Shown one piece after another: positions 35,489 through 44,257 of a stretch of 64,000 bases of DNA. Under the pieces are notes generated by a model. It was not told where the DNA came from, did not search any database, and saw nothing but the letters and a program-made list of their open reading frames with translations. This stretch comes from Anaerolineae bacterium. Lineage in GTDB: Bacteria; Chloroflexota; Anaerolineae; Aggregatilineales; Aggregatilineaceae. Both the position numbers and the translations under genes were made by a program. Position 1 is the first letter of the stretch; each line of letters starts with the position of its first letter. The stretch covers positions 434,001 through 498,000 of the forward strand of contig JAOSJP010000034.1 of the NCBI GenBank assembly GCA_027494015.1. The letters run 5' to 3'.

Positions 35489-37120
35489 ATGAAGAAGATC
35501 ACGAGTTCGACCCTGCTTTTGCTCGTCCTGGCGCTGTCGCTGGCGCTGCCAGCCCAGGCGCAGGGACCGGTCAGCGGGCCTGGGGAGCTGCCGATTGTCT
35601 CCCAGCCGACCAAGCTCACGATCATGATCGTCCCGGCCAGCAACATCGAGAATTTTGAGACCAACGCCTTCACGCTGTGGCTGGAAGAGCAGACCGGCCT
35701 CGACCTGCAGTTCCAGGTCGTGCCCAGCTCCGACGCCCAGGCCAAGCTGAACGTCACACTGGCGAGCGGGCAGCTTCCCGACGTGTTCGCCGGGTTCAGC
35801 ATTTCCGAGGCGATGCTGGCGCAGATGGGCGCCGACGGCCTGTTCGTGCCGCTCAACGACATGATCGAGCAGTACGGCTACGAGTCGAAGCGCATCTTCA
35901 CCGAAGAGCGCCCGCACCTGCTGCCCCTGATCACCTCGCCCGATGGTAACATCTACGGCTTGCCGGACATCAACGAGTGCTTCCACTGCTTCACCGCGCA
36001 GAAGATGTGGATCTATAAGCCCTGGCTGGACACGCTCGGCCTGGCTGTTCCGACCACCACCGAAGAGTTCTACCAGGTGCTGAAAGCCTTTAAGGAGCAG
36101 GACCCGAACGGCAACGGCAAGGCGGACGAAATCCCGCTGTCGGGCGCGATTGACGGCTGGCACACGGCCATAGACGAATTCCTGATGAACTCGTTTGTGT
36201 TCTGGGACCGCCTGCAACACCATCGCCTTCTGCTCCAGGACGGGGCCATCGCTGCCGCCTACGCACAGCCGGGCTACAAAGAGGGCCTGGAGTACATGAA
36301 TCGGCTGTACGCCGACGGCCTGCTCGACTCCAACGCGCTGATCCAGGACCGCGACCAGCTTTACCTGATCGGCAACAACCCGGAGATCAACATTCTGGGC
36401 GCGACGACCGGCGGCTGGCAGGGTCAGTTCGTCCAGGCCGCGACCGTGGCCGAGGGCGGGCGCATGGACGAGTGGGTGACGGTTCCGGCGCTGGCGAACC
36501 CGGAGGGCTTCCACACGGCGGGGTACGCGCCGTGGGGCTTTGACAACGGCGACTGGGTGGTGACCTCGGCTGCCAAGAACCCCGAGGCGGCCTTCCGCCT
36601 GGGTGATTTCCTCTACAACCAGGAAGCGACGCTTCGCAACGTCTTTGGCGTCAAGGACGTGAACTGGGTTTACTCTGAAGAAGGCGAAGTCGGGATCAAC
36701 GGCGGGCCGGCTCTCTACCGCAGCCTGACCGAGTGGACCGAGAGCATCCAGAACTTCGCCTGGATGCAGTCCGGCATCACCTACCGTCCGTCCGATTTCC
36801 GCCTGGCGCAGTCGAACGAGGGTCAGTACGTCGAAGTCAGCCTGTTCGAAGCGTCCAACGCCAACTACATGCCCTACGTCCCGCCGATCGATAGTCTGAT
36901 CCCGCCGCTGGTTTTCACCGAGGACCAGGCTCGCGAGCTGGCCGACCTCGACCTGGGCCTGAAGACCTACATTGACGAGATGTTCGTGCGCTTCGTGTCG
37001 GGCGATGTTGATGTAGACGCCGAGTGGAACACCTACCTGGCGACGCTGGATTCGCTGGGCCTGCCGCGCCTGCTGGAAATCTACCAGGAAGCCTACGACG
37101 CGCAGCAGAGCCTGTCGTAG
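35489..37120 (+). CDS. Extracellular sugar-binding protein of the LplA type
   Basis: About 543 aa, exported solute-binding component. A signal peptide (MKKITSSTLLLLVLALSLAL, cleaved near PAQAQG) has no lipobox cysteine. The mature part starts with LTIMIVPASNIENFETNAF and contains the family stretch DLQFQVVPSSDAQAKLNVTL, TSPDGNIYGLPDINECFHC, DPNGNGKADEIPLSG (a calcium-like loop typical of LplA proteins) and NPEAAFRLGDFLYNQEATLR. GAGGAGAA precedes the ATG; a longer upstream reading crosses a repeat block and is not used. Ligand is probably an oligosaccharide, inferred from the neighbouring glycosidase. Confidence 0.92.
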   Translation: MKKITSSTLLLLVLALSLALPAQAQGPVSGPGELPIVSQPTKLTIMIVPASNIENFETNAFTLWLEEQTGLDLQFQVVPSSDAQAKLNVTLASGQLPDVFAGFSISEAMLAQMGADGLFVPLNDMIEQYGYESKRIFTEERPHLLPLITSPDGNIYGLPDINECFHCFTAQKMWIYKPWLDTLGLAVPTTTEEFYQVLKAFKEQDPNGNGKADEIPLSGAIDGWHTAIDEFLMNSFVFWDRLQHHRLLLQDGAIAAAYAQPGYKEGLEYMNRLYADGLLDSNALIQDRDQLYLIGNNPEINILGATTGGWQGQFVQAATVAEGGRMDEWVTVPALANPEGFHTAGYAPWGFDNGDWVVTSAAKNPEAAFRLGDFLYNQEATLRNVFGVKDVNWVYSEEGEVGINGGPALYRSLTEWTESIQNFAWMQSGITYRPSDFRLAQSNEGQYVEVSLFEASNANYMPYVPPIDSLIPPLVFTEDQARELADLDLGLKTYIDEMFVRFVSGDVDVDAEWNTYLATLDSLGLPRLLEIYQEAYDAQQSLS

Positions 37121-37128
37121 TAATCTCG

Positions 37129-37220
37129 CCTCACCCCGGCCCCCTCTCCGCAACGGCGGAGAGGGGGCGCAATTCGGGGCCAATCAGCTTCCCCTTCCCC
37201 GCTTCCTTCGCGGAACGAGG
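37129..37220. repeat. REP-like double hairpin after the binding-protein gene
   Basis: Two adjacent inverted repeats: CCCTCTCCGC...GCGGAGAGGG, then CCCCTTCC...GGAAGGGG. It lies directly after the binding-protein stop, before the M81 gene, a place where hairpins often protect upstream mRNA. Confidence 0.5.
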
Positions 37221-37316
37221 AAGGGGAGCCACCGCGCCGAACCTAAGTGCCAACACTTTCCGATAGGTCACTTCGCTGTTGCTGCTGTTCTTCGTCCGAA
37301 GGGAACGTTCCGTCTC

Positions 37317-38804
37317 ATGCGTATAGCTATCGGAGGATTTCACACCGAGTGCTGCACGTTCTCGCCGCTGGTTGCCACGCGCGATGACTTTTTGATTCTC
37401 CGCGGCGACGAGCTGCGCGCCGCCTACCCGTTTTTTGACGCCGTGAAGGGGTTGGAAGCCGTCCCGCTGGTGCGCGCGCGCGCGCTGCCCGGCGGCCAGG
37501 TCGAGCGCGCCTTCTATGAGGAGATCAAGACCGAGTTCCTGGCGAAGCTGCGCGCGCTCGGCCCCTGGGACGGTGTGTTCCTGCATATGCACGGCGCGGT
37601 CAACGTGGTCGGGATGGACGACGCCGAGGGCGACTGGATCGCCGCCACGCGCGCGGTGGTCGGGCCAGACTGCCTGATCGCCGCCAGCTACGACTTGCAT
37701 GGCAACATCTCACCGCGCGTGGTGGACGGCCTCGACCTGCTGTCCGCCTACCGCACCGCGCCGCACATTGACTGGTACGAGACGCTGGAGCGCGCCGGGT
37801 CGCTGCTGGTCCGCTGCCTGCGCGAGCGGCTCCGCCCACACAAGGCGTTCTGCCCCGTTCCGGTCCTGCTGCCCGGCGAGCGCACCGGGACGGAGTGGGA
37901 TCCCGGCCAGCGCGTTTACGCGGCAATTCCGGGCGTGATCGAGCGCGAGGGGCTGCTCGACGCCTCGGTTCTGGTCGGCTACGTCTGGGCCGACGAGCCA
38001 CGCGCCACTGCCTCGACAGTCGCCTACGCCGCCGATCCCGCCGCCGCTGAGCGCGGCGCGCGCGCGCTGGCGCAGACCTATTGGGACGCGCGTCACGGCT
38101 TCACTTTCGGCGTGCCGACCGCGCCGGTGGACGAGACGATCCGCACCGCGCTGGCCGCCGCCGAGCGTCCCGTCGTGATCAGCGACTCCGGCGACAACCC
38201 GACCGCCGGGGGCGTGGGAGATGTGCCCTACACACTGGGCCGCCTGATCGCGCTCGGCGCGCCGGACGCGATCTACGCCAGCCTCGCAGACCCTGCCGCC
38301 GTCGCGGTGTGTCACGCCGCCGGGGTCGGAGCGACCGTTCGCCTGTCGCTGGGGGGCAAGCTGGACCCGGTGCACGGCCAGCCATTGGACGTCAGCGGCG
38401 TGGTCAAGGCCGCCGTGACCGTGCCCTGGCCGCTCTACGGGCCAGAAGCAGGCCGCGCACAGAACCGGCAGGCGGTCGTGCAGATCGGCGGCGTGCAAGC
38501 CATCGTCACTGAGCAGCGCACGCCCTTTCACCGCCTGGACGACTTCCGCCAGTTGGGCATCGAGCCGGCGCAGCACGCGATCATCGTGGTCAAGGTCGGC
38601 TACCTGGTTCCCGAACTCAAGGCGCTGGCCGCGACCGCTCTGCTCGCGCTCAGCCCCGGCGCGGTGGATCAGGACATCACGCGCCTGCCGTACCGGCGTA
38701 TCCGCCGGCCCATGTATCCCTTCGACCCGGACATGACGTGGAGAGTGGGGGAGCAATTAGATCATCTATCGCAAGTAACTGGCGCATGCGATTCGCGTGT
38801 TTAA
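37317..38804 (+). CDS. M81 family (MlrC-like) metallopeptidase
   Basis: A 495-aa zinc peptidase of the microcystinase C type; the family opens peptide or amide bonds in small compounds. Visible marks are MRIAIGGFHTECCTFSPL, FLHMHGAVNVVGMDDAEGDW, ASYDLHGNISPRVVDGLDLL, YRTAPHIDWYETLERAG and the C-terminal domain start VISDSGDNPTAGGVGDVPY. GAAGGGAA lies before the ATG. It sits between the sugar-binding protein and the GHL6-like glycosidase, an arrangement that hints at processing of a glycoconjugate, but the substrate is unknown. A short non-conserved tail (GACDSRV) extends past the usual end. Confidence 0.9.
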   Translation: MRIAIGGFHTECCTFSPLVATRDDFLILRGDELRAAYPFFDAVKGLEAVPLVRARALPGGQVERAFYEEIKTEFLAKLRALGPWDGVFLHMHGAVNVVGMDDAEGDWIAATRAVVGPDCLIAASYDLHGNISPRVVDGLDLLSAYRTAPHIDWYETLERAGSLLVRCLRERLRPHKAFCPVPVLLPGERTGTEWDPGQRVYAAIPGVIEREGLLDASVLVGYVWADEPRATASTVAYAADPAAAERGARALAQTYWDARHGFTFGVPTAPVDETIRTALAAAERPVVISDSGDNPTAGGVGDVPYTLGRLIALGAPDAIYASLADPAAVAVCHAAGVGATVRLSLGGKLDPVHGQPLDVSGVVKAAVTVPWPLYGPEAGRAQNRQAVVQIGGVQAIVTEQRTPFHRLDDFRQLGIEPAQHAIIVVKVGYLVPELKALAATALLALSPGAVDQDITRLPYRRIRRPMYPFDPDMTWRVGEQLDHLSQVTGACDSRV

Positions 38805-38877
38805 CCTCACCCCTGGCCCCTCTCCATTCTGGAGAGGGGAAAAGGGGCCGGGGGTTAAGGGGTGAGGTTTCCCCGGT
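38803..38877. repeat. REP-like inverted repeat after the M81 gene
   Basis: CCTCACCCCTGGCCCCTCTCC pairs imperfectly with the distal GGCCGGGGGTTAAGGGGTGAGG around CATTCTGGAGAGGGG. The block starts at the M81 stop codon. Confidence 0.55.
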
Positions 38878-38953
38878 GAGCGCCGCGTATGCCAGCTTAT
38901 TTCGATAGATTGCTTGAAATTCTTCGTTGCTTTCTCAAAAGGATAGTTGCCTT

Positions 38954-40954
38954 GTGAACACTCGACCCTATCGCCAGGTTCATCTCGATTTCCACACCGC
39001 GCCGGAATGCGTGGTGGGCGACCGTTTCGACCCGGACGCCTTCGCGCAGACGGTGAAAGATGCGCGGATCGAGTCGCTGACCGTGTTCAGCAAGTGCCAT
39101 CACGGCTACTCGTACTACCCAACCGCGCTCGGCACGCAGCACCCCGGCCTGAAGTTCGACCTGCTCGGCCAGCAGATCGAGGCGCTGCACGCCATCGGGA
39201 TTCAGTGCCCGATCTACTACTCGATCCGCTGGGACGAGCTGGCCGGGCAACAGCACCCTGAATGGCTGGTCGTTGACAAAGAGGGCCGGCTGGCCGCGCG
39301 CCCGCCGCTATCTAACCGCTGGGGTTGGCGCACGCTCGACCCGGCTACCGGCTACGGCGACGCGATTCTGGCCCAGGTCGAGGAGCTGTGCCAGCTCTAC
39401 CCGGTGGACGGCTTCTTCTTCGACATCTGCTTCCCGCTGCCCAATTACTCGCCCTGGGCGCTGGAGCAGATGCGGCGGGCGGGCGTGCGTCGCGACAACG
39501 ATCAGGCCGTGTGGGAATTCGCCCGCCGCCAGCAGGAAGCGTTCTTCGAGCGGCTGTCGGGTGCCATTCACCGCCAGGTTCCTGGCGCGACGATCTTCTA
39601 CAACGGCACGATCAGCCGCGACATGGGGCGCGTGGTGCCCTACCTGACGCATTTCGAGGTCGAGAGCCTGCCGACGGCTTCGCACTGGGGCTATCTGCAC
39701 TTCCCGATGGCGGCCCGCCAGGCGCGCACCTATGGCCGCGAGATCGTCGGGATGACTGGCCGCTTTCACGGCGGCTGGGGCGACTTCGGCGGCCTGAAGA
39801 CGCAGGCCCAGCTTGAATACGAGGTCGGCACGATCCTGGCCGCCGGGGGCAAAATCTCCATCGGTGACCAGCTTCATCCCAGCGGCGCGCTCGACCCGGC
39901 GGTCTACCGTCTGATCGGGCAAGCGTATCGCCGCGTTGAGGCGCTGGAACCCTGGCTGAGCGACGCCGCGCCGCGCCGCGAGGCCGCGATCCTGGCGCTG
40001 GGGCCGATTGACAACCTGCTGGATGGCATCGGCACGCACAGCCGCGATGTGGAAGGCGCGGCCCAGGTCTTCCTGGAGCTTGGCGTGCAGTTCGACATCA
40101 TCGAGCCGCAGGTGGACTTCGCGCCGTACCAGACGCTGGTGCTGCCTGACCAGGCGCGGTGCGACGACCGGCTGCGCGCGCGTCTTGACGCTTTCCTGGC
40201 GAGCGGCGGGCGACTGATCCTCAGCGGGACCGCCGCGCTGGACGCCGCGACCGGCGCCTTCGCGCTGAGCCAGGTCCCGGTGCGCTACGAGCAGCCCGCG
40301 CCGACCATCCCCGCCTATCTGCGCCTCGACACCTTCCTGGCGGCGGAGAGCGAGCTGGCGAGCGATTACGACTACGCGTTCTACGAGCAGGCCCACCGGG
40401 TGACGCCGGTCGAGGGCGCGACCGTCTACGGCGAGCTGCGGAGCGCGCTGTTCAACCGCACCTGGGAGCATTTCATGGGCCACCTGCACGCCCCGGTCGC
40501 CGCGCCGCTGAACGCGCCAATCGCGGCTCGCCAGGGCAGCGTGCTGTATCTCGCCGCGCCGCTGTTCAGCGCCTACCGCCTGCACGACTACTGGGCCTAC
40601 CGCGCCATCCTTCGCCGCTTGCTGGCGGACTTCCTCCCGCCGCGCCTGCTGGAGCCGGACGCGCCCGGCTGGGTCGAGTGCTCGCTGCACGGCCAGCCCG
40701 CCGCTGCCGACCGCCCGGCCCGCCAGGTTGTCCACCTGGTCGCCTATCACCCGCGCCGCACCTTGCAACCGATCCAGCACGTGGACAGTGGCGGCCTGAC
40801 GGCGGGCATCGCGCTCCGCGTGCGGGCGGACGATCCGCCTCGGCGCGTGTATCTCGCCCCGGACGGGCAGACCGTCCCGTTCACCGTCGAGGAAGGCGCT
40901 GTCCGGGTGGATCTGCCGCCTCTCGGCGCGCACACTGTTTTGGTCATTGAGTGA
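38954..40954 (+). CDS. GHL6-like glycoside hydrolase with beta-galactosidase-trimerisation-like domain
   Basis: About 666 aa. An N-terminal TIM-barrel resembles hypothetical glycosyl hydrolase 6 (PF14871) and alpha-L-fucosidase-type enzymes: HLDFHTAPECVVGDRFD, LTVFSKCHHGYSYYPT, HPEWLVVDKEGR and VDGFFFDICFP. A class I glutaminase-like fold follows near residues 350-430 (PYQTLVLPDQARCDDRLRAR, ASGGRLILSGTAAL), matching the GH42 trimerisation domain. No signal peptide, so it probably acts on imported oligosaccharides. The GTG start gives AAAGGAT spacing of about 12 bp; an upstream TTG is less likely. It is the sole glycosidase of this operon. Precise activity unknown. Confidence 0.75.
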   Translation: MNTRPYRQVHLDFHTAPECVVGDRFDPDAFAQTVKDARIESLTVFSKCHHGYSYYPTALGTQHPGLKFDLLGQQIEALHAIGIQCPIYYSIRWDELAGQQHPEWLVVDKEGRLAARPPLSNRWGWRTLDPATGYGDAILAQVEELCQLYPVDGFFFDICFPLPNYSPWALEQMRRAGVRRDNDQAVWEFARRQQEAFFERLSGAIHRQVPGATIFYNGTISRDMGRVVPYLTHFEVESLPTASHWGYLHFPMAARQARTYGREIVGMTGRFHGGWGDFGGLKTQAQLEYEVGTILAAGGKISIGDQLHPSGALDPAVYRLIGQAYRRVEALEPWLSDAAPRREAAILALGPIDNLLDGIGTHSRDVEGAAQVFLELGVQFDIIEPQVDFAPYQTLVLPDQARCDDRLRARLDAFLASGGRLILSGTAALDAATGAFALSQVPVRYEQPAPTIPAYLRLDTFLAAESELASDYDYAFYEQAHRVTPVEGATVYGELRSALFNRTWEHFMGHLHAPVAAPLNAPIAARQGSVLYLAAPLFSAYRLHDYWAYRAILRRLLADFLPPRLLEPDAPGWVECSLHGQPAAADRPARQVVHLVAYHPRRTLQPIQHVDSGGLTAGIALRVRADDPPRRVYLAPDGQTVPFTVEEGAVRVDLPPLGAHTVLVIE

Positions 40955-40968
40955 GTGGAGCACCTGCC

Positions 40969-41739
40969 ATGAACAACGACAAGCATCCCGTTTCTCATCC
41001 GCTAACCGTCGAGGTCTGCGTGGACAGCGCGCAGTCAGCCCTGGCCGCGCAGCAGGGCGGCGCGCACCGCGTCGAGCTGTGCGATAACCTGGTCGAGGGC
41101 GGCACCACGCCCAGCGCCGGGGCCATCGAGCTGATCTGCGCGCGGCTGGCGATCCCGGTCTGCGTCATGATCCGCCCGCGCGGCGGCGACTTTCTCTATT
41201 CCGACCTGGAGTTCGCCATCATGCGACGCGATGTCGAGGTGGCCCAGCGCCTGGGAGCCGCCGGGGTCGTCTTCGGCCTGCTGAACCCGGATGGGACGGT
41301 GGACGAGGCGCGCGTCGCGGAGCTGGTGGCGCTGGCCCGCCCGCTGAGCGTCACCTTTCACCGCGCCTTCGACATGACGCGCGAGCCGTTCGCGGCGCTG
41401 GACCGGCTGATCGCGCTGGGCGTGGATCGCGTGCTGACCTCCGGTCAGGAACGCTCGGCGGTCGAAGGGCTGGACCTGCTGACCGCGCTGGTCGAGCGCG
41501 CCGGGGACCGCATCGTCATCATGGCGGGCGGCGGCGTCAACGCGCGCAACCTGGAGCGGGTCGTGGCGCGCAGCGGCGTGCGCGAAGTCCACATCGCGCC
41601 GAGGGTGGACGTGGAGAGCGGGATGGAGTTCCGCAACCCCAACACCTTCATGGGCGCGGCCTTCCGCCCGCCGGAGTATGCGATCCGGGTGATTGACGCG
41701 GACGCGGTCCGGGCGTGCGTGGGCCTGGCGCAGAGGTAA
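40969..41739 (+). CDS. cutC: CutC family protein
   Basis: TIM-barrel protein of the CutC family, about 256 aa; named for copper tolerance, though the role in most bacteria is unclear. Family stretches are VEVCVDSAQSALAAQQGGA, RVELCDNLVEGGTTPSAG, VMIRPRGGDFLYSDLE, VFGLLNPDGTVDE, TFHRAFDMTREPFAALD, VLTSGQERSAVEGLDLL and IVIMAGGGVNARNL. GTGGAG precedes the ATG; an in-frame GTG overlapping the previous stop is an alternative start. It ends the sugar operon and is followed by a strong terminator. Many cutC genes sit in sugar loci, so a carbohydrate role is possible. Confidence 0.93.
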   Translation: MNNDKHPVSHPLTVEVCVDSAQSALAAQQGGAHRVELCDNLVEGGTTPSAGAIELICARLAIPVCVMIRPRGGDFLYSDLEFAIMRRDVEVAQRLGAAGVVFGLLNPDGTVDEARVAELVALARPLSVTFHRAFDMTREPFAALDRLIALGVDRVLTSGQERSAVEGLDLLTALVERAGDRIVIMAGGGVNARNLERVVARSGVREVHIAPRVDVESGMEFRNPNTFMGAAFRPPEYAIRVIDADAVRACVGLAQR

Positions 41740-41756
41740 GCCCCGCCCGGCAAAAG

Positions 41757-41790
41757 CGGTACCGAGAAGCCTCGATACCGTTTTTTTTTT
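41757..41790 (+). terminator. Strong intrinsic terminator after cutC
   Basis: Stem CGGTACCGAG/CTCGATACCG (10 bp, one mismatch) with the loop AAGC is followed directly by ten T residues, 17 bp after the cutC stop. The clearest rho-independent terminator in the window. Confidence 0.92.
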
Positions 41791-41870
41791 GCTGCGCGCC
41801 GCGTGGTTGGACGGACAGGCTCTTGGGGCTGGCGATCCTTAGGCGGTGTCAAGTGTTTATCCATTGAAAC

Positions 41871-42070
41871 CAGGGCAATCGCATCAAACGTGCGTGATGT
41901 TCTACCTCACCCCCAGCCTCGCTGCACTCGGCTCGCCCCCTCTCCAACGTGGAGAGGGGGCAGCGCAGCCCGCGTCAGTGGGCCGCGCGGGGGTGAGGTC
42001 CGTAGGAGCGTATGGTCATACGCCCCTGCGGGCAGGCTGACACGCGGCGGATTTTGATGCGATTGTCCTG
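41871..42070. mobile_element. Family-B MITE-like element, complete copy
   Basis: A 200-bp element with 18-bp termini CAGGGCAATCGCATCAAA and complement (one mismatch). The interior has the CCTCACCCC...GGGGTGAGG block, an ACGTGGAGAGGGGG hairpin and a family-D palindrome (42001-42030) at one end. No target duplication could be recognised. Non-coding. Confidence 0.8.
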
Positions 42071-42162
42071 ATTACCTTATTGCAAGTGCATTTGAAAGAC
42101 ACTAGAATATGGATGCTTGGGGCGATTTACCGCTCAGAGCGCCTCGTTGTCTACTCTTATGT

Positions 42163-43021
42163 AACCATTGGTGCTAGATCACAGAGAATACTGGGCGATA
42201 TGAAGCAGGCGGTCATCGAGTGACGCCTCCGGTTCCAGCAGGCGATTGAGTGCCAGCAGCAGGTTGAAGAGCGCGGCGACAAAGGACAGATGCGTTTCCA
42301 GGTAAACGGCCCGCCGATGCAACACGTGCTTGAGTTGGCAGACCCGTGTGACCAGCGAGAAGATAGTTTCGACCAGCATGCGCTCACCCCAGGTTTTGTG
42401 CGCACAGAACTTAAGGTTGCGCGCTGGCTCCCCGGCTTTCTTGAAGCCAAAGTCGCTCAGCACAATCGTCTCCTCATCAAACTGATGGGCGACAGGACGA
42501 AAGGTTTGGTCATGGACATTGGCGGTGTTCCAGTCCCAGGCGACCACCTGGCCTCGGTCGTTGACCAACCAGCACAGCTTCAGCCCGACGATCCAACGAC
42601 GATTGCTCTTGCCTTTCTTGCCCACTTGCTGCGGGCTTCGCCCTTCACGGATCGGATGAATGAGCTCAATCCCAAGGTGTCGATCACACTGAAAAAAGTC
42701 GGCTCGGCCAGCAGCACGCACACCACGCCCGGTGGGACGCAGGCACGTGAATGCGCGTGCGGTCCGGCAAGGCGACAAACAACCCCTCAAAGTCGCGTTT
42801 CAGCCAGCGATAGAAGGCTCAAAGGGGTTTCAGCGGTAGAGCAGCCAATGTCACAACTCACTCGGATACAGCAAGGATCGACGTTTGGCACAGGCCATCG
42901 GTCATCTACCAAACAGAACAGATGGATGATAAAGTCTTCAGTGGTCACGGTGTTCCTGTGGTGGTGTGGTAGCTGCCAGGAGTATGGCGCCTGTGACCTT
43001 TTTCAACTAGCACCAATGGTT
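42163..43021 (-). mobile_element. IS982-like insertion sequence (decayed)
   Basis: An 859-bp element with perfect 15-bp inverted termini AACCATTGGTGCTAG, flanked by exact 4-bp direct repeats ATGT (42159-42162 and 43022-43025). It carries one transposase gene broken by several frame disruptions. It is inserted so that its end lies only a few bases before the ribosome site of the following binding-protein gene. Confidence 0.9.
42179..42948 (-). pseudogene. IS982-type DDE transposase, disrupted
   Basis: The reading starts MTTEDFIIHLFCLVDDRWP, a typical IS982-family N-terminus, but then shifts frame repeatedly. AFYRWLKRDFEGLF appears in another frame after a stop, and the last ~200 residues are intact: IELIHPIREGRSPQQVGKKG, LKLCWLVNDRGQVVAWDW, the aspartate region VLSDFGFKKAGEP and the glutamate region GERMLVETIFSL. 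A portion between VDDRWP and FYRWL looks shortened as well. The protein cannot be made in one piece, so the element is likely immobile by itself. Confidence 0.85.
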
Positions 43022-43039
43022 ATGTAAAGGAGTTGCGTT

Positions 43040-44149
43040 ATGAAGAAGGTATCTGCTGTCGTGATGTGGGCGCTGATCGCGGTCCTGGCTTTCCCGTTGA
43101 TCTCGGCTGGCCCCACCACCCGCGCCCTGGCCCAGGATGACACACTGACCGTGCTGTGCACCCCACAGGAAGACTGGTGTGTCGCGGTGACGCAGGCGTT
43201 CGAGGAAGAAACCGGTATCGAGACCAACTACGTCCGCATGTCGTCGGGCGAGGCTCTGGCCCGGATCCGCGCCACCCAGGATGATCCGGAGTTCTCCGTG
43301 TGGTGGGGTGGCCCGGCGGACGCGTTCATCGCTGCCTACGAAGAAGGGCTGCTCGAGCCGTACGAGCCAGAGTTGGCCTCGGTGCTGCCGGAGAAGGCGG
43401 TCGGTGAGGATCACGCCTGGCACGGCATCTACATGGGCGCGATTGGCTTCTGCTCGAACGTCAACTATCTCGAGGAGCTGGGTGTCGAGCCGCCCACCTC
43501 ATGGGAAGACCTGCTCAACCCCGCGCTGAAGAGCAACATCGCGATGGCGCATCCCGCGACTTCCGGCACGGCGTTCACCTCGTTCTGGACGATTGTGACA
43601 CTGCGGGCCGACGAGATGGAAGCTGCTGAAGAAGGCACTGGCTACGACGAAGAAGGCAACCCGACCGAGGCCGCGATCGACGCCGCGTTCGAGTACTTCG
43701 CCGAGCTTCACCAGAATATTCTCCAGTACACGCGCTCCGGCTCGGCCCCCGGCCAGATGGCTGCGACCGGCCAGATCGCCGTTGCGATCATCTTCGCGCA
43801 TGACTGTGTGAAGCTTCAGGTCGAAGGCTTCGAGGGTGTGGTGGTCAACACCTTCCCCGAAGAAGGCACTGGCTATGAAATCGGCGGCATGGCCCTGATC
43901 AAGGGCGGCCCAGAGCCGGAGACCGCCAAGCAGTGGATCGAGTGGGCACTGACGCCTGAGGTGCAGGCCATTGGCGCGACGGTGAACTCGCTGCAACTGC
44001 CGACCAACCCGAACACGCCGGTGTCCGAACTGTCGCCCAAGTTCGAAGACATTAACCTGGTAGACTACAACTTCGTTGCGGCGGGGACGCACCGCACCGA
44101 GATCGTCGAGCGCTTCGACGCCGAGATCGCCCCGCAGCCGACCCAGTAA
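43040..44149 (+). CDS. Iron(III)/AfuA-type ABC transporter substrate-binding protein
   Basis: A 369-aa exported binding protein of the FbpA/AfuA (type II periplasmic binding) group. The signal peptide is MKKVSAVVMWALIAVLAF to about ALAQ. The mature protein starts LTVLCTPQEDWCVAVTQAFE and carries the family stretches EETGIETNYVRMSSGEALAR, FSVWWGGPADAFIAAYEEG, MGAIGFCSNVNYLEELG and EPETAKQWIEWALTPEVQ. AAAGGAG lies 8 bp before the ATG. A decayed insertion sequence ends 18 bp upstream of the ATG, so the original promoter was displaced. Ligand could be ferric iron, a sugar phosphate or a phosphonate; the sequence does not decide. Confidence 0.9.
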   Translation: MKKVSAVVMWALIAVLAFPLISAGPTTRALAQDDTLTVLCTPQEDWCVAVTQAFEEETGIETNYVRMSSGEALARIRATQDDPEFSVWWGGPADAFIAAYEEGLLEPYEPELASVLPEKAVGEDHAWHGIYMGAIGFCSNVNYLEELGVEPPTSWEDLLNPALKSNIAMAHPATSGTAFTSFWTIVTLRADEMEAAEEGTGYDEEGNPTEAAIDAAFEYFAELHQNILQYTRSGSAPGQMAATGQIAVAIIFAHDCVKLQVEGFEGVVVNTFPEEGTGYEIGGMALIKGGPEPETAKQWIEWALTPEVQAIGATVNSLQLPTNPNTPVSELSPKFEDINLVDYNFVAAGTHRTEIVERFDAEIAPQPTQ

Positions 44150-44257
44150 GGGGCGCTTCGCTCGTTCCCTGATCGTCTGCCTTTCGGCGGTGGGGCCGTC
44201 GCACACCGGACGCTCCACCGCCGGATTATCTGACTACAGCATACGGAGACAGACGCC

